Assembly: GCA_016458225.1 (NCBI GenBank)
Contig: JAEMGR010000017.1
Location: 62,001-126,000 of the forward strand
Length of the DNA stretch: 64,000 nucleotides
Reading direction: 5' to 3'
Source of the DNA: Myxococcaceae bacterium JPH2
GTDB taxonomy: Bacteria; Myxococcota; Myxococcia; Myxococcales; Myxococcaceae
Under the pieces are notes generated by a model, which was not told where the DNA came from, made no database searches, and worked only from the letters and a program-made list of their open reading frames with translations. The translations under genes and the position numbers were made by a program. Of this stretch, positions 31,880-40,165 are shown piece by piece (position 1 is the stretch's first letter; each line of letters begins with the position of its first letter).

Positions 31880-34800
31880 GTGAAGACGATTCTGGAGAGG
31901 CTGGCCGGGGAGCCGGTGGCGCCCGACGCGCCGCCGGACGCGGGGGACCTGGCGCGGATGGTGGCGGTGGTGCGGAGGCTGCTCGACGAGCGCCGGCCGT
32001 GTCTCCCTGAGCGGTGTGAGGAGGTCACGGCCCTGGAGGCCACGCTGCGCCTGCTCACCCAGGCGCTGCATCAGGCTCGGCCTTCGGGCTCCCTCCCGCT
32101 GTCGCCGCTTCAGGAGGCCGCGCGCCTGTCGGTCCCGCACGAGTTCGAGGTGCCCGCGTCCCATCGCGCGCGTCTCGGACGGGTGGTGACCGCCACCAAG
32201 CGCGCCTTCGTCGACGGGCTTCGCCCGCTCCACGTCGAGGCGCTGCGCCCCCAGGCGGACTTCAACAAGGCCGCGGTGCGCGTGCTGGAGCACCTGTCCG
32301 TGCATCGCGGGCTGGGCCTGCGCGAGACGCTGGTGCCGTGGATCCGCCAGCAGTTGGAAGCGAAGGCGGACCCCACGCGCTGGCAGGTGGTGCGCTCGCA
32401 CCGAGGGGGCGCGCTGGGCTCCGTGGTTCAGGCGGCGAAGCGCTCGTATCTCTCCGCGGTGGGGCCGGTGCTGGAGGCGCTGCTCGAGCGTCAGCGGAGC
32501 TGGAACATCGCGCTGGTCGAGGCGCTCGTCACCGCGGCGGGGCCCGTGCCTCCGGATGAGGCCACCTCGGCGCGGCTCATCGCGGAGCTGTGCGGCCAGG
32601 TGGATCCGCTGCGTGCGGACGCGCTTCCCAAGGTCCTGCAGGCCACCTCGCCCTTGTGGGGCGAGTTGCTGCGCCGCCAGTCCCGATTCAACGAGCAGGT
32701 GGTGCTGGCCCTGGCGGGCGTGCTGGGGACCCGTACCCCCGCGCCCCAGCCTCCGGAGCTGGGTGACTTCGCGGGATGGTGTGCCCGACGTGAGCCAGGG
32801 GAGATTGCCGCCGCGCGCGAGGGCGTGGCCCGGCTGGAGCGCCGGCCGCTCGTCTCGCTCGTCACGCCGGTCTACGACACGCCCGAGCCGTACTTCCGAG
32901 AGTGTCTCGCGTCCGTGCGGGCGCAGCTCTATGCCGAGTGGGAGTGGGTGCTCGTCGATGACGCGAGCCCGGCGCCGCATGTCGCGCGGATGCTTCGTGA
33001 GGCCGCCGCGAGCGACTCGCGCATTCGCGTGGTGTCGCTGGAGCGCAATGGCGGAATCGCCCGCGCCACCAACGCGGGACTCGCCGACGCGCGGGGCGAG
33101 TTCGTGGGCTTCCTCGACCATGACGACACGCTGGCGCCTCATGCGCTGGCCGAGGCCGTGCTGGCCTTCGCGGCGGAGCCCTCGTTCGATGTCGTCTACA
33201 GCGACGAGGACCGGTTGGACTCGGAGGGGCGGCGCACCGCGCCCTTCTTCAAGCCCGACTGGTCGCCGGACCTGCTGCGCTCGGTCAACTACATCTGCCA
33301 CTTCGTGGTGGCGCGCCGAAGTCTCCTGGAGTCGGTGGGCGGACTGCGCGAGGGCTTCGACGGCTCGCAGGACTACGAGCTGTTGCTGCGCCTGAGCGAG
33401 GCCACTCGGGGCATCGGGCATGTGCCTCGGCTGCTGTACCACTGGCGCGCCAATCCGGCCTCGTTCTCCAGTCAGTCCGCGGGGCTGGCTCGGGCCACGG
33501 AGGCGGGCGTGCGCGCGCTGCGCGAGCACCTGGGCCGCACCGGCGAGTCCGCCGAGGTGTCGAGCCCCGTGCCCACGCAGTATCGGGTGCGGTACGCCGT
33601 GCGGGGTGCGCCCAAGGTCTCCATCGTCGTTCCGTTCAAGGACCGGCCGGACCTGCTCGACACGCTGGTGACGTCGCTGCTGGGGCTCACCGCGTATCCG
33701 AACTACGAGGTGCTGCTCGTCTCCAACAACAGCACGAAGCTGGAGACGTTCGCGCTGCTGGAGCGCCTCACGGATCCACGTCTGGTGAAGCTCACGTGGG
33801 ACCACCCCTTCAACTACCCGGCCATCAACAACTGGGCGGCGAAGCAGGCGACGGGGGAGCTGCTCCTCTTCCTCAACAACGACATGGAGGTGGTGGACCC
33901 CGGCTGGCTGGAAGAGCTGGTATCCCAGGCCCAGCGCCCCGAGGTGGGCGCGGTGGGCTGCAAGCTGCTCTTCCCCGAAGGGACGGTGCAGCACGCGGGC
34001 TGTGTCGTGGGGCTCACCGGCTTCGCGGGCCATCCGTTCTGGCGGCTCCCGGACGCGCCCGTGGCCACGCCCTTCGGCCATGCGCAGTGGACGCGCAACT
34101 GGCTGTCCGTCACCAGTGCCTGCGTGATGGTGCGCCGGGCCGTCTGGGAGGAGTTGGGCGGCTTCGACGAGCGCTTCCAGGTGTGTGGCAGTGACGTGGA
34201 GCTGGGGCTGCGGTTGAACCGCCGGAGCCTGCGCGTGGTGTACACGCCGCACGCGCGCCTCATCCATCACGAGTCCGCCAGCCGTCGCGCGGACGCCATT
34301 CCCGAGTCCGACTACTGGTGGTCCTTCGTGGCCTACCGGCCTTGGTTGGGCCCGCGCGGGGACCCCTTCTACAACCCCAACCTCACGCTGCGAGGCACGG
34401 ACTGCGTGCTGCGCGAGCACGATGAGGACGGGGAGGCGTTCGCCGTGCGCACCCTGGGCCGCGACGTGCCGAGCGCTCAGGACCCCGCGCTGGAGGAGCG
34501 TGCCCGCCAGCAGCGACACCTGGTGGAGCACCTGAGCGAGCTGGACTTCACTCCGGAGGAGGCGCGCCGCTCGCGTGACGAGGCGCCTGGAGCGCTGGCT
34601 TCGCTGCGTGCTCGGGGCCGGGTGGAGACGGCCACGTGGTTCGTGCCCGCCTTCGGCCATGTGTACGCGGGCGTTCAGACCCTCTTCCGCTTCGCGGACC
34701 TGATGCATCGGCGCCATGGCGTGCGCAACGACTTCGTCATCTACGACCGGCCGGGCGCGCGTCCAGGGGACTTCGAGTCGCGCGTGGCCGCGACGTTCCC

Positions 34801-35686
34801 CTCTGTCGCCGGTGCGTTCCGGGTGCTGTCCGGGCCCGCGGAGCTGGCCTCGCTGCCCGCGTGCGACCTGGCCGTCGCCACGTATTGGACGTCCGCCTAT
34901 CAAGTCCTCCGGCACCCGCGTGCCTCCGTGCGCGCGTACTTCGTGCAGGACTACGAGCCGATGTTCTTCGCCGCGGGGACCCAGTGGGCGCTGGCCGAGC
35001 AGACGTACCTGCTGGGCTTCCAGGGCCTCTTCAACACGCCGGGCCTGCGCGACCACGTGGCCGCGCAGCACGGAATGGGCGGGTTCGCCTTCGAGCCGGC
35101 GGTAGAAGGCGACGTGTTCCACGCGCGGCGCCCGGCCCGCTCGGGGCCTGTGCGCGTGTTCTTCTACGGACGCCCTGGGAACGAGCGGAACGGGTTCGAG
35201 CTGGGGCTCGCCGCGCTGGCTCGCCTCAAGCGCGAGCTGGGCTCGGCCGTGGACATCGTCACCGCGGGGGCGGAGTGGAACCCCGAGTCCTATGGCGTCC
35301 GAGGGCTGGTGACGAACCTGGGCGTGCTGCCCGCGGAGCGCACGGCCGCGCTCTATCGCGAGTGCGACGTGGGCCTGTGCTTCATGTTCACGAAGCACCC
35401 GTCCTATCTGCCGCTGGAGATGATGGCGTGCGGCGTCTGCGTGGTGACCAATGACAATCCCGCCAATCACTGGTTGTTGCGAGATGGGGACAACTGCCTG
35501 CTGGCCGCGCCGACCGCGAGTTCGGTGCTCGGCCAGCTGCGGCGCGCGGTGAGTGATTCCTCGCTTCGCCAGCGATTGGGCGTGAGCGCCGCCGAGCGCG
35601 TGCGCCGCACGACCTGGGAGTCAGAGGCGGATCGGATGATGGACCATCTTCTCGGGCGCACGCTTCAGGACCGCGGGGCCGCTTGA
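31880..35686 (+). CDS. wbgA: giant multi-domain glycosyltransferase, WbgA/RfbC-like
   Basis: 1268 residues, GTG start behind GGGGAGGG. Residues 1-300 contain three copies of a KR...QxxF/WN module (about 107-140, 187-219, 251-281). A first GT2 domain begins near 321 (LVSLVTPVYDTPE, VDDASP near 360, DHDDTLAP, SDEDRLDS). A second GT2 domain starts near 576 (KVSIVVPFKDRPD, NNDMEVVDPGWLEEL, VCGSDVELGLRLN). A C-terminal GT-B-like transferase follows at about 920-1240 (YFVQDYEPMFFAAG, SYLPLEMMACGVCVVTND). Size, domain set and position after wzm-wzt match the large transferase of the M. xanthus O-antigen locus. It probably adds several sugars in sequence; the sugars are unknown. Confidence 0.88.
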   Translation: MKTILERLAGEPVAPDAPPDAGDLARMVAVVRRLLDERRPCLPERCEEVTALEATLRLLTQALHQARPSGSLPLSPLQEAARLSVPHEFEVPASHRARLGRVVTATKRAFVDGLRPLHVEALRPQADFNKAAVRVLEHLSVHRGLGLRETLVPWIRQQLEAKADPTRWQVVRSHRGGALGSVVQAAKRSYLSAVGPVLEALLERQRSWNIALVEALVTAAGPVPPDEATSARLIAELCGQVDPLRADALPKVLQATSPLWGELLRRQSRFNEQVVLALAGVLGTRTPAPQPPELGDFAGWCARREPGEIAAAREGVARLERRPLVSLVTPVYDTPEPYFRECLASVRAQLYAEWEWVLVDDASPAPHVARMLREAAASDSRIRVVSLERNGGIARATNAGLADARGEFVGFLDHDDTLAPHALAEAVLAFAAEPSFDVVYSDEDRLDSEGRRTAPFFKPDWSPDLLRSVNYICHFVVARRSLLESVGGLREGFDGSQDYELLLRLSEATRGIGHVPRLLYHWRANPASFSSQSAGLARATEAGVRALREHLGRTGESAEVSSPVPTQYRVRYAVRGAPKVSIVVPFKDRPDLLDTLVTSLLGLTAYPNYEVLLVSNNSTKLETFALLERLTDPRLVKLTWDHPFNYPAINNWAAKQATGELLLFLNNDMEVVDPGWLEELVSQAQRPEVGAVGCKLLFPEGTVQHAGCVVGLTGFAGHPFWRLPDAPVATPFGHAQWTRNWLSVTSACVMVRRAVWEELGGFDERFQVCGSDVELGLRLNRRSLRVVYTPHARLIHHESASRRADAIPESDYWWSFVAYRPWLGPRGDPFYNPNLTLRGTDCVLREHDEDGEAFAVRTLGRDVPSAQDPALEERARQQRHLVEHLSELDFTPEEARRSRDEAPGALASLRARGRVETATWFVPAFGHVYAGVQTLFRFADLMHRRHGVRNDFVIYDRPGARPGDFESRVAATFPSVAGAFRVLSGPAELASLPACDLAVATYWTSAYQVLRHPRASVRAYFVQDYEPMFFAAGTQWALAEQTYLLGFQGLFNTPGLRDHVAAQHGMGGFAFEPAVEGDVFHARRPARSGPVRVFFYGRPGNERNGFELGLAALARLKRELGSAVDIVTAGAEWNPESYGVRGLVTNLGVLPAERTAALYRECDVGLCFMFTKHPSYLPLEMMACGVCVVTNDNPANHWLLRDGDNCLLAAPTASSVLGQLRRAVSDSSLRQRLGVSAAERVRRTTWESEADRMMDHLLGRTLQDRGAA

Positions 35687-35788
35687 GCAGGGTGTGCTGA
35701 CCGGGGGAAAAGTCATATTGACCCGAACATTCCAGATGCCCGAGACTCGGTCGGCGGCCTCGCTTGAAGCGCGCAGGCACTCTCCATC

Positions 35789-37828
35789 ATGTCCGATACG
35801 AACAAGAGCACGGGCCACGAGGGGGGCTCTGCTCCGAGCACCCCAGAAAGCCTTCTTTTCTGGAAGAAGACCAGCGGCTACTCCTACCGCGAGATGATCC
35901 GAAGCCGCGAGGCGAAGGGTAACCCTGCATATCGGCAGCAAGAGCAGGTGCTGACCCAGCTTGTGCAGGCTGAGCAGCAGAGACAAGAGCGCGCCCTGGA
36001 TGTTCTTGAGTTCGGCTGCGGCTTCGGTCGCCATGCGGCCTACCTCAGTGGGCTCCCTGGCGTCCGCTACCACGGATACGACATCTCTGAGGCGATGCTC
36101 GCTCCCTTGCGAGCCAGTCCTCCGAAGTCGCTCGTCCCGCTCGAAGAGCGGCTCTTCGTGGGTGAAGACCCGCTGCGGGCCACGGGGGGGCGCCAGTTCG
36201 ATGTCGTCTTCACCGTCTCGGTCCTCATCCACAATCCGATCGAGCAGCTCCCGAAGATCCTTGAGTCGATGGGGCGGATGCTGCGTCCGGGTGGGCTGCT
36301 GGTGCTCATCGAGAACCAGCTGGTGCCCTTCAGCCTGTGGGACAACACCTGGCATGAGGGGTGTTGGCTGCATGCCTTCCAGGACCTGGTTCCGGATGGC
36401 TGGGACCTTCACCACGGCTCGGGGCTCGTGACCACGCACGATGTCTACGTACTCAAGCGGAATGGTACCGAGCAGGGCGGTCGACGGTTCTTCCACTTGA
36501 TGGGTCCCGATCGTGCCCGCGACGAGGTGCAGCCGATTTCCCGTGAGGCGTTGTGCCTGCAAGCCTTGCCGCGCGCCCAGCAGTGGGCGACGCAGGCGGG
36601 GGCAGCTCTGCAGCACGCCACGCGGAGTGGGGATGTTCGGGTCGCGGAGCTGACGGAGCGCCTCTCCACAGAGACGGAGCGCTTTCAGCGTCGACAGCGG
36701 CTGTTCTCGCTGGCGGACGACCTGGCTGGACTGCGGGGGCGCCGTCACGTGAGCGGGGCAGAGGCCACCGCGCTGGAGCCTGCCCACGCGCACCCCCAGA
36801 CGCCTCCTGCCGTGCTCTTTGACGATGCGCTCGATACTCGCTGGGCGAATTCATTCCCCCAGTTCGGGCGACTGATGCACGTCTTCCACCAAGAGTGGCA
36901 TGGCATTCGGGCCGCCGCTGGGTACCTGCCAGGCCACAAGCTGGCCATCACCTCCGAACGGCCGCTGTCCGTCGCGGATCTCCGCAACGTCATCGAGACG
37001 ATCTCTGGGAGCTTGTGCACCCAGGTCATCGTCCATGGCTATTCGCCCAATGCTCATGAGCTGTTGGTCGCCACGCGCAAGGCGCTTGGCTCCTCGGTCC
37101 GGTTGCTGTGCGTGTGGCATGGCTCGACGGCGCAGTTTCATCACTCCTTCGAGCTGGAGTGCTTCGCGCAGTTGCTGGAGCTGTGCCGTCGCGGTGTCGT
37201 GGACCGGGTCGGCTCCGTCAAGCCTGGGATGCATCGGTTTGCGACGGAACTCTTTCCCAAGACACTGCTCAACCTTCCTCCGAAGGTGGCTGCCTCTGCG
37301 CAGCAGGTGCCGGGAACCCGCGCGAGCCGGACGGCGCTCATTCCCACGCCCAACGACTGGCGGAAGAACTTCTACACGAACCTCTTCGCCTTCACCGCGT
37401 CGCCGCGGCTCGATGACGTCTACGTGACGGCGGACTTCAAGCTGCCGCCAGCGCTCAAGCCGACCAAGCGGATTCACCGGGTCCGGCGGCCGAGCCGCAC
37501 CGAGTTCTTTGACCTGGTCCGCAAGTCGGATGTGGTTCTCAATGCATCCCTGTCGGAGTGTCAGCCGATGACCGGGCTGGAATCGCTGTCGCTCGGGGTG
37601 CCGTGTGTCTCGGGGCCGCTCAGTCTTGGGGCCTTGGACGCACATCCCTATCAGCGGCTTGCCCAGGTCGCGGGAGTCGACACCGTGGAGGTCGTGGAGG
37701 CTGCCATCGAGCAGCTGCTGGCCCTTCGCGAGCGGGCACCCGTGGAGTTGTCGCAGATGATGGCGGACTACGCGAAGTGCCTGTCCTCCGACGCCGTCCA
37801 AATTCTTGAGGATTTCGTGCAGCCATGA
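35789..37828 (+). CDS. methyltransferase-glycosyltransferase fusion
   Basis: 679 residues. The N-terminal half is a class I SAM methyltransferase (VLEFGCGFGRHAAYL at about 72-86, GYDISEAML, FDVVFTVSVLIHN, LRPGGLLVLIE). A central helical linker (about 245-330) leads into a GT-B-like transferase with the EX7E-type motif SECQPMTGLESLSLGVPCV near the end. It overlaps the next gene by four bases (ATGA). A methyltransferase joined to a glycosyltransferase suggests capping or modification of the growing O-antigen. A 102-base spacer separates it from wbgA. Codon use is less G+C-biased than in wzm-wbgA, hinting at a different origin. Confidence 0.82.
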   Translation: MSDTNKSTGHEGGSAPSTPESLLFWKKTSGYSYREMIRSREAKGNPAYRQQEQVLTQLVQAEQQRQERALDVLEFGCGFGRHAAYLSGLPGVRYHGYDISEAMLAPLRASPPKSLVPLEERLFVGEDPLRATGGRQFDVVFTVSVLIHNPIEQLPKILESMGRMLRPGGLLVLIENQLVPFSLWDNTWHEGCWLHAFQDLVPDGWDLHHGSGLVTTHDVYVLKRNGTEQGGRRFFHLMGPDRARDEVQPISREALCLQALPRAQQWATQAGAALQHATRSGDVRVAELTERLSTETERFQRRQRLFSLADDLAGLRGRRHVSGAEATALEPAHAHPQTPPAVLFDDALDTRWANSFPQFGRLMHVFHQEWHGIRAAAGYLPGHKLAITSERPLSVADLRNVIETISGSLCTQVIVHGYSPNAHELLVATRKALGSSVRLLCVWHGSTAQFHHSFELECFAQLLELCRRGVVDRVGSVKPGMHRFATELFPKTLLNLPPKVAASAQQVPGTRASRTALIPTPNDWRKNFYTNLFAFTASPRLDDVYVTADFKLPPALKPTKRIHRVRRPSRTEFFDLVRKSDVVLNASLSECQPMTGLESLSLGVPCVSGPLSLGALDAHPYQRLAQVAGVDTVEVVEAAIEQLLALRERAPVELSQMMADYAKCLSSDAVQILEDFVQP

Positions 37829-40083
37829 AGCCGCGTCGCGTCTGTTTCGTCACCTCAGAGATCTATCCCGCCACCGCCGGCGGCATCGGCCGCATCATCC
37901 ACAATCTCATCGAGGAGTCGCTCCGACGGACGGATGCCGTGGAGTTTCATCTCCTCCTGTGCACGGAGTCGGGGGCGGATCCGCTCGTCGTCTCGAATCA
38001 CTTCGGGGGCAAGGTGACGGTGCATGCCACCCCTCCGCGCGAGCCGTGGAGCCAGGCATTCGACGAGCAAGGCGTCTATGCTCCTCGCGAGTCTTTCACC
38101 GATTCGTATTGGCATGGCGAATCGATGGGGATCCTGCTTCACCTCCGCAAGCTTGCCAGCCAGGGACTCCACTTCGATGTGATTGAGTTCCCGGACTACA
38201 CAGGTGTCGCATTCTGCACCCTGCAAGACAAGCTGCTGGGGTGCGGTTTCCAGGACACGGAGATCGCGGTTCGCTTGCACTCGACGTCCGGCGTGTTGGT
38301 TCCGCACGAGCCGAACCTCCTGAATCGGGACTACCTGGGCGAGTTCGAGCTGGAGCGGAAGGCGCTCCTCGATGCCGACCGCGTCATCTCGCATCTCCCT
38401 GGCGTGGCGGAGCACAACCGCCAGTTCTATGGGTTTCCAGAGTCCTGGCTGACGAAGGTGGTGCAAGAGTTTCCGCCGGTGGCCCCGCGGATGGCGTCCC
38501 GTCCCGAGCTGTATACCGGTGAGCGGGACGTGCTCTTCGCGACGAAGATCCAGACGCTCAAGCGGCCGGACCTCTTCGTTCGTGGGGTCAGTGCGTTCTT
38601 GCGCAGCTGCCCGGAGTATCGAGGGCATGCCGTTTTTTCCTGCCACGCGCCCTCGGAAGATACGCTGAGCGCCATCAAGGCGCTCATCCCGCCGGACCTG
38701 CGCCGGCGGTTCCGTTTCGTCCCGCCAGGCCCAGACCGGGACGAGCTCCTGCGAAAGAGCATCGTCGTCATTCCGTCTGACTACGAGTCGCTCAACCTCA
38801 CAGCCTATGAAGCCTCCGTTGCGGGTGCGACGCTAGTCCTCAACGGTGCCTGCCCTGCCTTCGCCCCAGGGACTCCCTGGGCGGATGGCAAGAATTGCTA
38901 CACGTTTGACGGCTCCGTGGAGTCCCTCGCGGCCGCGCTCCAGCGCGCGTGGCAGACGCCCGTGACGACCCCGGTGGAGTGGTCGGTCGACGTGCCCTAC
39001 TGGGAAGGTGCGCTGCGCCACGCTCCGCCGGAGCCCGCCCCACGCTCGACTCGACCGCTGGTCAGCGTGCTCATCACCAACCACAACCTGGCGCGCTACC
39101 TGCCCGAGACGCTGGCCAGTGTGGCCGCCAGCAGCTATCCCGAGATTGAAATCATCATCGTCGATGATGCGTCGACGGAGGCTTTCGATCACGAAGTGCT
39201 GCAGCGGATCTCCGAGGATATCGCCAAGGGCGACTCGGGGGTGCGGTTGGTCCGCAACACTGTCAATCGAGGTCTCCCGGCTTCGCGCAACATTGGCATC
39301 CGGGCCGCGAAGGGCGCTTACATCCTCCCGCTCGACGCGGACGACTGCATCAGCCCGACCTTTATTGAGATGGCGGTGAATGCGCTGGAGCGCCATGCGG
39401 AGTTCGACGTGGTGGTTCCTTCGACGGGCTACTTCCCGGACGATGCCGCGCTCGAGGCTCGCAGGTTCTCGGACTACGCGCTGTTCATTGGCGACTGTCC
39501 CACCATGGGAATGGTGGCCAATCGTCTGTCTTGCGCGACATCCCTCATGCGGCGCTCTCTCTTTGACCGGTTCAAGTACAACGATCGGTTGACGAGCTAT
39601 GAGGACTGGGACCTCTATTTGCGCCTGTCCCACGCCGGGCACCGGTTCCTCGTGACCAATGCGATTCACTTTCACTATCGCAAGCGCCCGGGCTCCATGA
39701 TTTCGGGAGTGAATCCCCGTCGTCATGTCGAACTGCTTCGCCAGATGCACATGAGCCTGCCGCGGCCCATGACTGCCGCAGCCCACGCCTGGGCCTTCTT
39801 CTCGGTCGCGGAGCCCGCGCGTCCTCATGCGGCGGCCCCCGTGATGACTTCCACGGATTTGCCCGCGCTTCGCTATGAGTTTGCGGATGCCCTCAATGGC
39901 GCGCTGAAGCGCGTGCCCCTGGTGCATACCTTGCTCAAGCAGGCGGCGAGTGGCTTGGGGGATGGTGCTGACAAGCCCAGGCGCCATGAGCTGATGGACA
40001 TGCTCAATAGCACCCTCAAGCGACTGCCGGGCGTCCACTCCACGCTGAAGCGGGTGGTGAAGCCCGGGGGCCGAGGCGCCTGA
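37825..40083 (+). CDS. GT4-GT2 fusion glycosyltransferase
   Basis: 752 residues. The N-terminal GT4 (GT-B) domain starts RVCFVTSEIYPATAGGIGR and has the EX7E motif in ESLNLTAYEASVAGA. A GT2 (GT-A) domain begins near 408 (LVSVLITNHNLARYLPETL, IIIVDDAST, LPLDADDCISP, SYEDWDLYLRLS). The tail carries a duplicated 23-residue helix (684-706 and 721-743) sharing DxLNxxLKRxPxVHxxLK. It should transfer two different sugars to the O-antigen. Hand-counted G+C at 39481-39600 is 66 of 120 bases, far below the flanks. Confidence 0.85.
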   Translation: MKPRRVCFVTSEIYPATAGGIGRIIHNLIEESLRRTDAVEFHLLLCTESGADPLVVSNHFGGKVTVHATPPREPWSQAFDEQGVYAPRESFTDSYWHGESMGILLHLRKLASQGLHFDVIEFPDYTGVAFCTLQDKLLGCGFQDTEIAVRLHSTSGVLVPHEPNLLNRDYLGEFELERKALLDADRVISHLPGVAEHNRQFYGFPESWLTKVVQEFPPVAPRMASRPELYTGERDVLFATKIQTLKRPDLFVRGVSAFLRSCPEYRGHAVFSCHAPSEDTLSAIKALIPPDLRRRFRFVPPGPDRDELLRKSIVVIPSDYESLNLTAYEASVAGATLVLNGACPAFAPGTPWADGKNCYTFDGSVESLAAALQRAWQTPVTTPVEWSVDVPYWEGALRHAPPEPAPRSTRPLVSVLITNHNLARYLPETLASVAASSYPEIEIIIVDDASTEAFDHEVLQRISEDIAKGDSGVRLVRNTVNRGLPASRNIGIRAAKGAYILPLDADDCISPTFIEMAVNALERHAEFDVVVPSTGYFPDDAALEARRFSDYALFIGDCPTMGMVANRLSCATSLMRRSLFDRFKYNDRLTSYEDWDLYLRLSHAGHRFLVTNAIHFHYRKRPGSMISGVNPRRHVELLRQMHMSLPRPMTAAAHAWAFFSVAEPARPHAAAPVMTSTDLPALRYEFADALNGALKRVPLVHTLLKQAASGLGDGADKPRRHELMDMLNSTLKRLPGVHSTLKRVVKPGGRGA

Positions 40084-40091
40084 GGGCAGGA

Positions 40092-40120
40092 GGCCCGGGC
40101 GCCCGCGGGGGGCCCGGGCT
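40092..40120. terminator. G+C-rich hairpin between convergent genes
   Basis: GCCCGGGC (40093-40100) is repeated at 40112-40119; the sequence is self-complementary, so the two copies can pair around an 11-base loop. It lies between two convergent genes but has no U-tract, so termination is only a guess. Confidence 0.3.
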
Positions 40121-40165
40121 CACTCGACCGCGCGCCCGAGTTCCCGGAGGCGCGCGGGTCTGGCC

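Noticed and set aside
31409-35470. A 1353-codon open frame antisense to the giant glycosyltransferase
   Set aside because: It is rich in Arg, His, Leu, Gln and Ala, with no domain, as expected of a high-G+C shadow frame; the plus strand encodes clear GT motifs.
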